DNA of 64,000 nt from Tropicibacter naphthalenivorans (GTDB lineage Bacteria; Pseudomonadota; Alphaproteobacteria; Rhodobacterales; Rhodobacteraceae): contig NZ_FWXX01000004.1 in assembly GCF_900176475.1 (NCBI RefSeq), positions 124,001 through 188,000 on the forward strand, read 5' to 3'. The notes below the pieces were generated by a model. The model was not told the DNA's origin, ran no database searches, and saw only the letters and a list, made by a program, of their open reading frames with translations. Each line of letters begins with the position of its first letter. The first letter of the stretch is position 1. This document shows, one piece after another, positions 8,528 to 16,487 of this stretch. Made by a program: the position numbers and the translations under genes.

Positions 8528-8961
8528 TCGCGGCGCTTTGCCTGCTGGCCGCCCCTGCGGTGGCCTCTGAGGTCTGTCACCCGATCGTCGCGACCCAAGG
8601 CTGGCAAACGGTCGAGTTCCCGGCGGGCCTTGTCCAAGGCATCCGCTCCGAAGGGTTCTGGACCGTCCTTGACGGCACCCTTGGCCCCGCGGGCACCAAC
8701 GGCCACACCGGCACGCTGGCGGCGGACCTCAACCCGGACAACCACCCTCGTATCGACGAGGACGCAGGTCACGGCGCATTGCTGGTGCGCATCCCGCTGG
8801 CGCAAGAGCGCGTCATGACGTGGAAAACCCTGACTGGCTTTGTCACCAACGCCGGGGCGTTCAACATGAACCTCGGCGCGCTCCATTTCCGCATCAACGA
8901 AGCGGACAGCCATCTGGCCGACAACGCCGGTCAGATCAACGTCTGTTTCACCTACGACTAA
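8518..8961 (+). CDS. Small secreted protein of unknown function, third gene of the saccharopine operon
   Basis: A 147-residue protein with a clear signal peptide (MRLIAALCLLAAPAVAS). The mature part is probably beta-rich, with two cysteines (one near the N-terminus, one in the last six residues) that could form a disulfide in the periplasm. I do not recognise a family. The start overlaps the end of the LYS9-like gene by ten bases, which implies coupled translation, but a periplasmic protein has no obvious part in lysine catabolism. Its stop is three bases from the converging CoA-transferase stop. Confidence 0.7.
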   Translation: MRLIAALCLLAAPAVASEVCHPIVATQGWQTVEFPAGLVQGIRSEGFWTVLDGTLGPAGTNGHTGTLAADLNPDNHPRIDEDAGHGALLVRIPLAQERVMTWKTLTGFVTNAGAFNMNLGALHFRINEADSHLADNAGQINVCFTYD

Positions 8962-8964
8962 GCG

Positions 8965-10095
8965 TTACTCGGGCGTGTCCGCGCCCAGACGCGGCGCGGG
9001 TCGGTCCAGCACCAGATCCGCGTCCGAGAACTTGATCGGGCTGCGGATGCCGGGGATGCCGCCGGGGGCGATCTGCATCCCGCGCGCCACCACCTGAGGA
9101 TCGGCAAAGACTTCGGCCATGTCGTTGATCGGCCCGGCGGGCACGCCCTGCGCCTCGCAGGCGGCCAGCAGATCGGCCTTGGTAAAGCGCGCCGTGGCCT
9201 CGGCCAGCCGCGCGGTCATCGCTTCGCGGTTGGCAATCCGGTCGGCGTTGGTCAGGAATTGCGGGGCGTGGGCCATGTCATCCAACCCCAGCAGGCCGCA
9301 AAGCCGCTGGTACTGCGCGTCGTTCCCGGTGGCGATGATGATATGCCCGTCGGCGCAGTCAAACACCTGATACGGCGTCAAATTCGGGTGATAGTTCCCC
9401 GTGCGCCCCGGCGGCGTCCCGGTGCTGAGATAGTTCAAGCCTTGGTTCGCCATGGCCGCCACGGCACAATCAAGCAAGGCCATGTCCACGTGCTGCCCCT
9501 TGCCCGTGCGGTCGCGTTGGTGCAGCGCCGCGAGGATGCCGGTCACGGAATAGAGCCCGGTGAACAGATCGGTGATCGCAACGCCTGCGCGCTGCGGCTG
9601 GCCGTCCGGGTCGCCGGTGATCGACATAAAGCCGCTCATGCCTTGGATGATATAATCGTAACCGGCGCGGTGTGCATAAGGCCCATCCTGCCCAAAGCCC
9701 GTGATCGAACAATAGATCAGGCGGGGGTTCACCGCCGATAGACTGTCGTAATCCAGCCCGTATTTGCGCAGGCCCCCGACCTTGAAATTCTCGATCAGGA
9801 TATCGGCCTCGGCTACCAGATCGCGCAGCCGCGCCTGTCCCTCTGGCGAGGCGATGTCCACCACCTCAGAGCGTTTGCCGCGATTGCACGAATGGAAATA
9901 GGCGGCAGTGCGTTCGCCTTCATCCTCAATAAACGGAGGCCCCCACTGGCGCGTATCATCGCCAGTGCGGGCCTCGATTTTCAGAACATCCGCGCCCAGA
10001 TCGGACAGGGTCTGGCCAGCCCAGGGGCCCGCCAGAATCCGTGCCAATTCAATGACCTTTACCCCTTCGAGCGGGCCGCGCGGAGCCGATGTCAT
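8965..10095 (-). CDS. CaiB/BaiF family CoA-transferase
   Basis: A 376-residue class III CoA-transferase, moving CoA between carboxylic acids in the cytosol. The N-terminus GVKVIELARILAGPWAGQ and the GADVLKIE segment are typical. The catalytic aspartate expected for the family is D176 in GVAITDLFTGLY. Substrates cannot be set from sequence. The start codon overlaps the stop of the DsbA-like gene (ATGA), so the two are translationally coupled despite unrelated functions. Confidence 0.9.
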   Translation of the reverse strand: MTSAPRGPLEGVKVIELARILAGPWAGQTLSDLGADVLKIEARTGDDTRQWGPPFIEDEGERTAAYFHSCNRGKRSEVVDIASPEGQARLRDLVAEADILIENFKVGGLRKYGLDYDSLSAVNPRLIYCSITGFGQDGPYAHRAGYDYIIQGMSGFMSITGDPDGQPQRAGVAITDLFTGLYSVTGILAALHQRDRTGKGQHVDMALLDCAVAAMANQGLNYLSTGTPPGRTGNYHPNLTPYQVFDCADGHIIIATGNDAQYQRLCGLLGLDDMAHAPQFLTNADRIANREAMTARLAEATARFTKADLLAACEAQGVPAGPINDMAEVFADPQVVARGMQIAPGGIPGIRSPIKFSDADLVLDRPAPRLGADTPE

Positions 10096-10793
10096 TCAGC
10101 CGCTGCCAGCTGTTCATCCAGGTAAGCCGAGAAGTCGGCGTAGTTCATGTTCGACACTTTCTCGCCGTTGATGATGAACGACGGGGTCGAGTCGATGCCA
10201 TGCTCTTCGGCGTTTTCCTTGTACCAGCCGACCAGCGCGCGCAGTTTGCCGCCGTCGGTCAGACAGGCGTCCAGCTGCTCGTTGCCCAGACCGGCGAGGC
10301 GGCCCACCTTGCGCAGCTCATCGGCAATCGCCGCCTCAGAGCCCGCACGCGCCCAAGTGCCTTGGGTCTTGAACAACATGTCGGTGATGCCAAAGAACCG
10401 GTTGGTGTCGTCGCCGCAGCGCGCGATCATCGAGCCCCACATGCCGAACTTGTCGAAATAGACCTCGCGGTAGACGAATTTCACCTTGCCGGTGTCGATG
10501 TAGTTCGCCTTGACGTCCTTGAACACGTTCTCGTGGAAGGTGGCGCAATGCGGGCACGTGTATGACGCGTATTCGATCACGGTGACCGGCGCGTCTTCGG
10601 CGCCCAGAACCATGTCCTGAACGACATATTCCTCTGCCTCTTCGGCGGCAGGCGCAGAGGCTTCTTGCGCATTGGCGGCCATGGGCAGGGTGAACTCGGG
10701 GCCAGCGACCTGCCCCTGTTCCTGCCCATAGAACCACGCGCCCCCGGCGATCACGGCCAGCGCCAGCGCGCCTGCGGTCGATGTCATCTTCAT
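10092..10793 (-). CDS. DsbA-family thiol-disulfide oxidoreductase
   Basis: A 233-residue exported thioredoxin-fold protein. The N-terminus is hydrophobic (AGALALAVIAGGAWFYG), either a signal anchor or a long signal peptide. An Ala/Glu-rich linker follows, then the thioredoxin domain with active site CPHC at residues 80-83 (SYTCPHCATFHE) and the cis-proline in DSTPSFIING. It would introduce or isomerise disulfides in the periplasm. It overlaps the CoA-transferase by four bases and follows the DUF721 gene by about 37 bases, so all three may be cotranscribed. Confidence 0.88.
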   Translation of the reverse strand: MKMTSTAGALALAVIAGGAWFYGQEQGQVAGPEFTLPMAANAQEASAPAAEEAEEYVVQDMVLGAEDAPVTVIEYASYTCPHCATFHENVFKDVKANYIDTGKVKFVYREVYFDKFGMWGSMIARCGDDTNRFFGITDMLFKTQGTWARAGSEAAIADELRKVGRLAGLGNEQLDACLTDGGKLRALVGWYKENAEEHGIDSTPSFIINGEKVSNMNYADFSAYLDEQLAAAE

Positions 10794-10830
10794 GCGATAA
10801 GCCTCTTGTTTCAGTGTTCTGCGGCGGGGA

Positions 10831-11340
10831 TCAGCCCCGGTTGCCTTTAGTTATGACGTTTGTCGCCAGCCGTTCAAGGGCGGCGCGCAAAGCCGGATCG
10901 CCCACACCGTCCGCGACTTCGGCGGCGCGCGCCTTGACCTCGGCGGGCGGCTCGGCGGTTTGCGGTTTCTTGCGATGCTGAAAATCCACCTGCCCTTCGG
11001 CAAAGCCGGTGGCGGCAGTCTGCGTCACCCGCACGCGCGTGATGGCGTTGTAGCCATAGACCGCGTTGATCTTGGCGCGAATTTCCTCGGCCCGCATCTG
11101 CACCAAGGGCGCGTTCGCCCCGGTGGTCAGCAGCGCCAGCGTCGCGCCAAAGCCGCCGCGCCCATAAGACACCTCGACGGGCCGCGTCATGGCGGCAATG
11201 TCCGGTCCTGCGATCTCATCCCAGTGGGTCAGGACACGGCTTTGGGAAAAGCCACGGCTTTCCGACGCGTTCCGGATCTTGCTTTCCAGGAACTTGGACG
11301 TCGGCTTGAAGCCATATGTGCTTGTGCTGCGCTTCGACAT
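10831..11340 (-). CDS. DUF721 domain-containing protein
   Basis: A 169-residue basic cytosolic protein. The DUF721 core (SRVLTHWDEIAGPDIAAMTRPVEV, then a beta-rich segment ending INAVYGYNAITRVRVTQT) resembles the DciA family, which loads the replicative helicase in many bacteria; that role here is inference. The start was placed at MSKRSTST (11338-11340), nine bases after GAGAGGG. A 27-residue longer version has no support. It is divergent from mutY and starts 84 bp from it. Confidence 0.8.
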   Translation of the reverse strand: MSKRSTSTYGFKPTSKFLESKIRNASESRGFSQSRVLTHWDEIAGPDIAAMTRPVEVSYGRGGFGATLALLTTGANAPLVQMRAEEIRAKINAVYGYNAITRVRVTQTAATGFAEGQVDFQHRKKPQTAEPPAEVKARAAEVADGVGDPALRAALERLATNVITKGNRG

Positions 11341-11423
11341 GGGTTGAATCCCTCTCTTGCGCCCTATTCTAGTGGCTGCGACACGGGGCAACCAGCCCCC
11401 TTGAACCACACGGAGCCTCACCC

Positions 11424-12476
11424 TTGCGTGAAATCGCCCAAGCCGCCGACCTGCTTGACTGGTACGACCGCCATGCCCGCGTGTTGCCGTGGCGCACGCC
11501 GCCCGCTGAACGGCTGGCGGGGGTTGCGCCCGATCCCTACCGGGTGTGGCTGTCCGAGATCATGTTGCAGCAGACGACCGTCGCGGCGGTCAAAGACTAT
11601 TTCCTTGCCTTTACATCGCGTTGGCCCACGGTTGCCGATCTGGCGGGGGCCGAGGATGCCGACGTGATGGCCGCCTGGGCGGGGCTTGGGTACTACGCGC
11701 GGGCGCGCAACCTGCTGAAATGCGCGCGGGTGGTGACGAGTGAACACGGCGGCGTGTTCCCGCGCGATCACGCGACCTTGCTGAGCTTGCCGGGGGTTGG
11801 GCCGTACACGGCGGCGGCCATTTCGGCGATTGCCTATGACGACCCGCAAACGGTGCTGGATGGCAATGTCGAGCGGGTGATGGCGCGTTTGCATGACGAG
11901 CATACGCCCTTGCCCGCCGCCAAGCCCGTGTTGACCGACTACGCCGCAGCCCTGACACCGGATCAGCGGCCCGGAGATTATGCGCAGGCTGTGATGGACC
12001 TCGGGGCGACGATCTGCACGCCCAAGCGTCCGGCCTGCGGGTTGTGTCCCTGGCGGCCTGCTTGCGCTGCGTGGCACAATGGCACCGCCGCCGAACTGCC
12101 GAAAAAGTCGCCCAAGAAACGCAAACCCACCCGGCAGGGGATTGCTTATCTGGCGCGGCGGGTCGATGGCGCGTGGCTGCTGGAACGTCGCCCGGATCAA
12201 GGGCTGCTGGGTGGAATGCTGGGCTGGCCGGGGTCGGACTGGGCCGAAACACCGCCCGTCGAGGCGCCGCCGATCCGCGCCGAATGGAAGACCCTGCCCG
12301 CCGAGGCCCGCCACACCTTTACCCATTTCCACCTGATCCTGACGGTGAAAACCGCGCTTGTCCCGATGGAGCGGGTGCCGGATCGGGGCGAATTCGTGCC
12401 TTTGGAAGAGTTCTCGCCCTCCGATCTGCCAACGGTGATGCGCAAGGCCTTTGACCTGACGCGCGGCGGGGCGTGA
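11424..12476 (+). CDS. mutY: A/G-specific adenine glycosylase MutY
   Basis: A 350-residue base-excision repair enzyme that removes adenine opposite 8-oxoguanine. The catalytic Glu lies in WLSEIMLQQTT, the helix-hairpin-helix is LPGVGPYTAAA, and the catalytic Asp lies in VLDGNVERV. The [4Fe-4S] ligands follow the exact C-x6-C-x2-C-x5-C pattern near residues 198-214. A NUDIX-like C-terminal domain recognises the oxidised base. Translation appears to begin at a TTG (11424), eight bases after GGAG; no better start is in frame. Confidence 0.95.
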   Translation: MREIAQAADLLDWYDRHARVLPWRTPPAERLAGVAPDPYRVWLSEIMLQQTTVAAVKDYFLAFTSRWPTVADLAGAEDADVMAAWAGLGYYARARNLLKCARVVTSEHGGVFPRDHATLLSLPGVGPYTAAAISAIAYDDPQTVLDGNVERVMARLHDEHTPLPAAKPVLTDYAAALTPDQRPGDYAQAVMDLGATICTPKRPACGLCPWRPACAAWHNGTAAELPKKSPKKRKPTRQGIAYLARRVDGAWLLERRPDQGLLGGMLGWPGSDWAETPPVEAPPIRAEWKTLPAEARHTFTHFHLILTVKTALVPMERVPDRGEFVPLEEFSPSDLPTVMRKAFDLTRGGA

Positions 12477-12592
12477 CGATTTGAGCGCAATTTGCCGCGA
12501 AATCACCGCGATTTGACCTCGCGCAAAGCAAAAGACCGCCGCTTGATCCGAGTAGTGGGGTATAAAAGACGAGTAAACTTCGGAGCAGTCCC

Positions 12593-13741
12593 ATGACTTC
12601 CTCGGCCCCCATCCCCCCGGCCAAGGTCGCGCGGTTCACCGCCGCTTTGCCCTTTGGCCTGTCGTTTGTCCTGATCCCGCTGGTGTGGATCGGCGCGATC
12701 TATGGCGGGTTTTGGGTGCTGCTGGCGCCGCTGTGCGCTTGGTATTTGTTCACGGCGATCGACGTGGCAGTGGGGCTGAACACCGGCGACGCCGACCTGA
12801 ACACCACCGAAGACCAGCTGTTCTGGTACAAGCTGCTGACGCAAATCTGGGTGCCGCTGCAATTCGTGGCGCTGTTCGGGCTGCTGTTTTACGTCTCGCG
12901 CGCCGGGCACCTGAACGGCTGGGAAAAGTTCGGAGTGATGTTCGGGACGGGTGTGATGACCGGGACCGTGGGCATCGTGTTCTCGCACGAGTTGCTGCAC
13001 CAAAGGAACCGGTTCGAGCGCGCTTTGGGCGATCTGCTGCTGGCGATGGTGCTCTATTCGCATTTCCGGTCGGAACACCTGCTGGTGCATCACCGCTATG
13101 TCGGCACGCCGCGCGACCCGGTGACGGCGCGCTACAACGAAGGCTTTCACCGCTTTTACCCGCGTGTGCTGCGCGAATGCTGGCACTCGGCGTTCAAAGC
13201 AGAGGCTGAGATGCTGGGCCGCAAGGGCTTGCCTTGGTACAGCCGCCGCAACCCGTTCTGGCTGTACTGGGGGCTGCAACTGGGGATGCTGGTGCTGGCT
13301 TTGGTGGTCGGCGGCTGGGAAGGTGTGCTGCTGTTTGTGGTGCAGGCCGGGGTGGCGATCTGGCAGCTGGAGGTGGTGAACTACGTCGAACACTACGGGC
13401 TGACGCGCAAACATCTGGGCAACGGCAAGTACGAACACGTGATGCCGCGCCACAGCTGGAACGCCGCGCATAAGGCGACAAACTGGTTGATGATCAACCT
13501 GCAACGGCACTCTGACCACCACTACAAGCCCGACCGGCGCTTTCCCCTGTTGCAGAATTACTCCGAGGATGAGGCCCCGCAGCTGCCCTATGGCTATCCG
13601 CTGATGGCCATGGCCGCGATGATCCCGCCGGTGTGGCGACGGATCATGAACCCCAAGGTGCGCCATTGGCGGCAGATGTACTATCCCGAGATCACCGATT
13701 GGAGCGCCTATAACAAAGCGCGCAATCCGTTGCCGCGGTGA
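12593..13741 (+). CDS. alkB: Alkane 1-monooxygenase (AlkB-type membrane di-iron hydroxylase)
   Basis: A 382-residue integral membrane protein with about six hydrophobic segments. The histidine boxes of the family are present: HELLHQ, EHLLVHHRYVGTPRDP and LQRHSDHH. Such enzymes hydroxylate the terminal carbon of n-alkanes using rubredoxin as electron donor. No rubredoxin or rubredoxin reductase gene is nearby. The start ATG follows CGGAGCAGTCCC. Repeat copy 3 begins on the base after the stop codon. Related membrane desaturases or hydroxylases cannot be fully excluded, but the EH-HH and LQRHSDHH boxes favour AlkB. Confidence 0.88.
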   Translation: MTSSAPIPPAKVARFTAALPFGLSFVLIPLVWIGAIYGGFWVLLAPLCAWYLFTAIDVAVGLNTGDADLNTTEDQLFWYKLLTQIWVPLQFVALFGLLFYVSRAGHLNGWEKFGVMFGTGVMTGTVGIVFSHELLHQRNRFERALGDLLLAMVLYSHFRSEHLLVHHRYVGTPRDPVTARYNEGFHRFYPRVLRECWHSAFKAEAEMLGRKGLPWYSRRNPFWLYWGLQLGMLVLALVVGGWEGVLLFVVQAGVAIWQLEVVNYVEHYGLTRKHLGNGKYEHVMPRHSWNAAHKATNWLMINLQRHSDHHYKPDRRFPLLQNYSEDEAPQLPYGYPLMAMAAMIPPVWRRIMNPKVRHWRQMYYPEITDWSAYNKARNPLPR

Positions 13742-13800
13742 GGGACCAAATTCCTTCTGAAAAAGGAATTTGCAAATTTCTTACTTAAGAAATTTGGCCC
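13742..13800. repeat. Three-way-junction dispersed repeat, copy 3
   Basis: It begins directly after the alkB stop codon. The outer clamp is GGGACC (13742-13747) with GGCCC (13796-13800). Hairpin 1 is AAATTCCTT (13748-13756) with AAGGAATTT (13763-13771). Hairpin 2 is AAATTTCTT (13774-13782) with AAGAAATTT (13787-13795). It is followed by GTGCCCCTG, as in copy 1. Confidence 0.82.
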
Positions 13801-13887
13801 GTGCCCCTGCGCGCTCTTGTCGGGTGACAAGGGCGGCGCATCGGTCTAGAACCCCCGCAAAATTGGACATTTGACAGAGGATTCCCC

Positions 13888-14808
13888 ATGACCATTCAGG
13901 TTTTCGGCCACAAGTCCCCCGACACCGATTCCACCGGCAGCCCGATCATCTGGGCTTGGTATCTCAACGAGATCAAAGGCACCGCGGCCAAGCCCGTCCT
14001 GCTGGGCGAGCCGAACACCGAAGCGGCCTTCATGCTGACCCACTGGGGTCTGGACAAGCCCGAGATCATCGGCACCGTCGAAGCTGGCGCGCCGGTTGTC
14101 ATCGTTGACACCAACAACCCTGCCGAGCTGCCCGCTGACATCAACGCCGCGGACATTCAGGCGATCATCGACCACCACAAGCTGGTGGGCGGCTTGGAAA
14201 CCAAAGGCCCGATCGACATCACCATCCGCCCGCTGGCCTGCACCGCGACCATCATGATCGACCTGATGGGCGACGACGCGGAAAAGATGCCGCGTGAGAT
14301 CAAGGGCGCGGCGCTGTCCTGCATCCTGTCCGACACGCTGGAGTTCCGCTCGCCCACGACCACCGCGCATGACAAGGCTGTCGCCGAAAAGCTGGCCGCT
14401 GATCTGGGTGTGAACCTGGGCGAGTACGCCTCGGCGATGTTCGAAGCCAAGTCCGACATTTCGGAATTCTCGGACGCCGAGCTGATCCGCATGGACAGCA
14501 AGGAATACGAAGTGGACGGCACCAAGTTCCGCGTGTCCGTTCTGGAGACCACCGCGCCCAAGCTGGTGCTGGACCGCAAGGACAGCCTGATGGCGTCCAT
14601 GGTGGACGTCGCCAAGGAAGATGGCGTGGATCAGGTTCTGCTGTTCGCCGTGGACATCCTGAACGAAGAGGCGACCCTGCTGGTGCCAAACGATCTGGTG
14701 AAGGGCGTTGCCGAGAAGAGCTTTGGCGCGTCGGTGTCTGGTGACACGGTTGTGCTGCCGGGGATCATGTCCCGCAAGAAGCAGATCATTCCGAACCTGA
14801 AGGTCTGA
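13888..14808 (+). CDS. ppaC: Manganese-dependent inorganic pyrophosphatase (family II)
   Basis: A 306-residue cytosolic enzyme that splits pyrophosphate to phosphate. It has the DHH-type motifs of family II: FGHKSPDTDSTGS at the N-terminus, VDTNN, and the DHH motif IIDHHKLVGG. The C-terminal DHHA2 domain ends with MSRKKQIIP, which holds the substrate-binding SRKKQ. GAGG precedes the ATG. Family II enzymes are Mn-dependent; whether this links to the Mn/Zn importer in this window is only a suggestion. Confidence 0.94.
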   Translation: MTIQVFGHKSPDTDSTGSPIIWAWYLNEIKGTAAKPVLLGEPNTEAAFMLTHWGLDKPEIIGTVEAGAPVVIVDTNNPAELPADINAADIQAIIDHHKLVGGLETKGPIDITIRPLACTATIMIDLMGDDAEKMPREIKGAALSCILSDTLEFRSPTTTAHDKAVAEKLAADLGVNLGEYASAMFEAKSDISEFSDAELIRMDSKEYEVDGTKFRVSVLETTAPKLVLDRKDSLMASMVDVAKEDGVDQVLLFAVDILNEEATLLVPNDLVKGVAEKSFGASVSGDTVVLPGIMSRKKQIIPNLKV

Positions 14809-14827
14809 CTGGGCCTTGGGGCTGGGC

Positions 14828-14940
14828 GGGGGCGCTGCCCCCGTAGCCATCTGTCATTTGTCGTGCTTTGCACGACGGGGGCGCTGCCCCCGTAGCCATC
14901 TGTCATTTGTCGTGCTTTGCACGACGGGGGCGCTGCCCCC
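14828..14940. repeat. Tandem 49-bp direct repeat of paired hairpins
   Basis: Two identical 49-bp units (14828-14876 and 14877-14925) are followed by a partial third (14926-14940). Each unit holds a G/C hairpin (GGGGGC-GCT-GCCCCC) and a second hairpin (GTCGTGC-TTT-GCACGAC). The block lies between the converging ppaC and sfsA genes and runs into one CTTCTTCTCTT-type repeat on its right. It may help stop transcription from both sides. Confidence 0.85.
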
Positions 14941-14948
14941 GGACCCCC

Positions 14949-14974
14949 GGGATATTTTGGAAGAGAAGAAGATG
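14949..14974 (-). repeat. CTTCTTCTCTT/AAATATCC dispersed repeat, copy a
   Basis: On the minus strand the block reads CTTCTTCTCTTCC-AAAATATCC and then CGGGGG, leading into the GGGGGCAGCGCCCCC hairpin of the neighbouring tandem repeat. The same arrangement is seen at 26777. It is intergenic between ppaC and sfsA. Confidence 0.75.
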
Positions 14975-15003
14975 AGGGTCGGCGCGTTTGCGGCGGCCTT
15001 TTT

Positions 15004-15708
15004 CTATGGGGCGAAGGGGAGTTGCTCGCCCAAGCAGATGCCTTGGGGGGAGATTTGACAGGCGAAGGCGAGGACTTGGACGCCTTGGGCGTGGGCCTGA
15101 TCGAAGGCAGCGGCGTATTTGGGATCCAGGTCGCGAGCGAGGGTCACGTTTGTGCAATCGGTGCGCTGGACGAGGTAGAGCATCACGGCGCGGTGGCCTT
15201 GGGCCGCCATGTTCGCCAGTTCGCCGAGGTGTTTGGCGCCGCGGGCGGTGACGCTGTCGGGGAATTCCGCGAGGCCATGGGTGCGCGAGAGGGTCACGGA
15301 TTTGACCTCGACGTAGCAGTCGGGGCGGTTTTCGGCTGTCAGCAGAAAGTCGATGCGGCTGTTTTCGCCGTATTTCACCTCTGGGCGGGTGGTATCGTAG
15401 CCTTGCAGGCCGGGAACCTGGCCGGAGGTCAGCGCGTCCTTGAGCATCCGGTTGGCCGCACCGGTGTCGACGCCGGTGAAGTGCCCGCCGGGGTGTTCCA
15501 CCAGCCGCCATGCGTATTTCAGCTTGCGCTTGGGGTCATCGTTGGGTTCAAGCCAGACGCGCAGGCCGTCGTCCTTGAGGCCCAGCATCGAGCCGGGGTT
15601 GGCCACATGGGCGGTGACTTCGCGCCCATCTTCGAGGCGGCAATCGGCCAGAAAGCGTTTGTAGCGTCGCAAAAGCGTGGCGGGGATCAGGTCACATTGA
15701 AAGCGCAT
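15004..15708 (-). CDS. sfsA: DNA/RNA nuclease SfsA
   Basis: A 234-residue SfsA-family protein, first named as a sugar-fermentation stimulator and since assigned as a nuclease. The N-terminal OB-like part (LIPATLLRRYKRFLADCRLEDG, VTAHVANPGSM) is followed by the restriction-enzyme-like core: SRIDFLLTA with its aspartate and CYVEVKSVTL with the E-x-K pair. The start was set at the ATG at 15706-15708 (the adjacent ATG at 15709-15711 is possible). No good ribosome site is visible, and a further 41 in-frame codons overlap the next gene's leader. It is divergent from the CinA-like gene across 49 bp. Confidence 0.92.
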   Translation of the reverse strand: MRFQCDLIPATLLRRYKRFLADCRLEDGREVTAHVANPGSMLGLKDDGLRVWLEPNDDPKRKLKYAWRLVEHPGGHFTGVDTGAANRMLKDALTSGQVPGLQGYDTTRPEVKYGENSRIDFLLTAENRPDCYVEVKSVTLSRTHGLAEFPDSVTARGAKHLGELANMAAQGHRAVMLYLVQRTDCTNVTLARDLDPKYAAAFDQAHAQGVQVLAFACQISPQGICLGEQLPFAP

Positions 15709-15757
15709 CATCCGGGGCCTATACCCTTGGTCAAGACCCGCGCCAAGGAGGCCCACC

Positions 15758-16483
15758 ATGTCCAACCCCACCGCTGCCATGCTCGTGATCGGAGACGAGA
15801 TCCTGTCCGGGCGCACCCGTGACGCCAACATGCACTACCTCGCGCAAGAGTTTACCAAGCATGGCGTCGACCTGCGCGAAGTGCGGGTGGTCTCGGACGA
15901 TCGGGCAGCGATTGTGGATGCGCTGAACGCCTTGCGCAGCGCCTATGACGTGGTGGTGACCAGCGGCGGCATCGGGCCAACCCATGACGACATCACCGCC
16001 GATTGCGTGGCCGAAGCCTTTGGCGCGCATATCGACGTGCGGGACGACGCCTATGCCTTGCTGGACGCGCATTACAAGTCGCAGGGGAAGGAGTTCAACA
16101 CCGCCCGCCAGCGGATGGCGCGTATCCCCGATGGGGCGACGCTGATCGACAACCCGGTGAGCATTGCGCCCGGCTTTACCATGGAGAACGTCCATGTGAT
16201 GGCCGGCGTGCCGAGCGTGTTTCAGGCCATGGTCGCGAGCGTCTTGCCGACCTTGACCGGCGGCGCGCCCTTGTTGTCGCAGACCCTGCGGGTGCAGCGC
16301 GGCGAGGGCGACATTGCCGAGCCCTTGGGGCAGTTCGCACGCGATTACAGTGACTTGCAGGTGGGCTCCTACCCCTATCAGCAGGACGGCGTGTATGGCT
16401 CCAACGTGGTGGTGCGCGGGGCCGACGCGGCGCGGCTGGACGCGGCCATGGTGGCGCTGCGCGCGCTCTTTCCCGAGGCGTAA
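15758..16483 (+). CDS. CinA-like molybdopterin-binding-domain protein
   Basis: A 241-residue protein equivalent to the N-terminal (COG1058) half of CinA, without the nicotinamide-nucleotide amidase domain. The MoaB/MogA-type fold is marked by AMLVIGDEILSGRTRDAN near the start and VVVTSGGIGPTHDDITAD at about residues 65-82. Its reaction is not established; pyridine-nucleotide recycling is the usual suggestion. AAGGAGG stands seven bases before the ATG. The GNAT gene follows after four bases, so this is the first gene of a four-gene run. Confidence 0.88.
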   Translation: MSNPTAAMLVIGDEILSGRTRDANMHYLAQEFTKHGVDLREVRVVSDDRAAIVDALNALRSAYDVVVTSGGIGPTHDDITADCVAEAFGAHIDVRDDAYALLDAHYKSQGKEFNTARQRMARIPDGATLIDNPVSIAPGFTMENVHVMAGVPSVFQAMVASVLPTLTGGAPLLSQTLRVQRGEGDIAEPLGQFARDYSDLQVGSYPYQQDGVYGSNVVVRGADAARLDAAMVALRALFPEA

Positions 16484-16487
16484 CCCC

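Noticed and set aside
14828-14940. Tandem repeats that might be a CRISPR array
   Set aside because: The units abut without unique spacers, there are only two and a fraction, and there are no cas genes.
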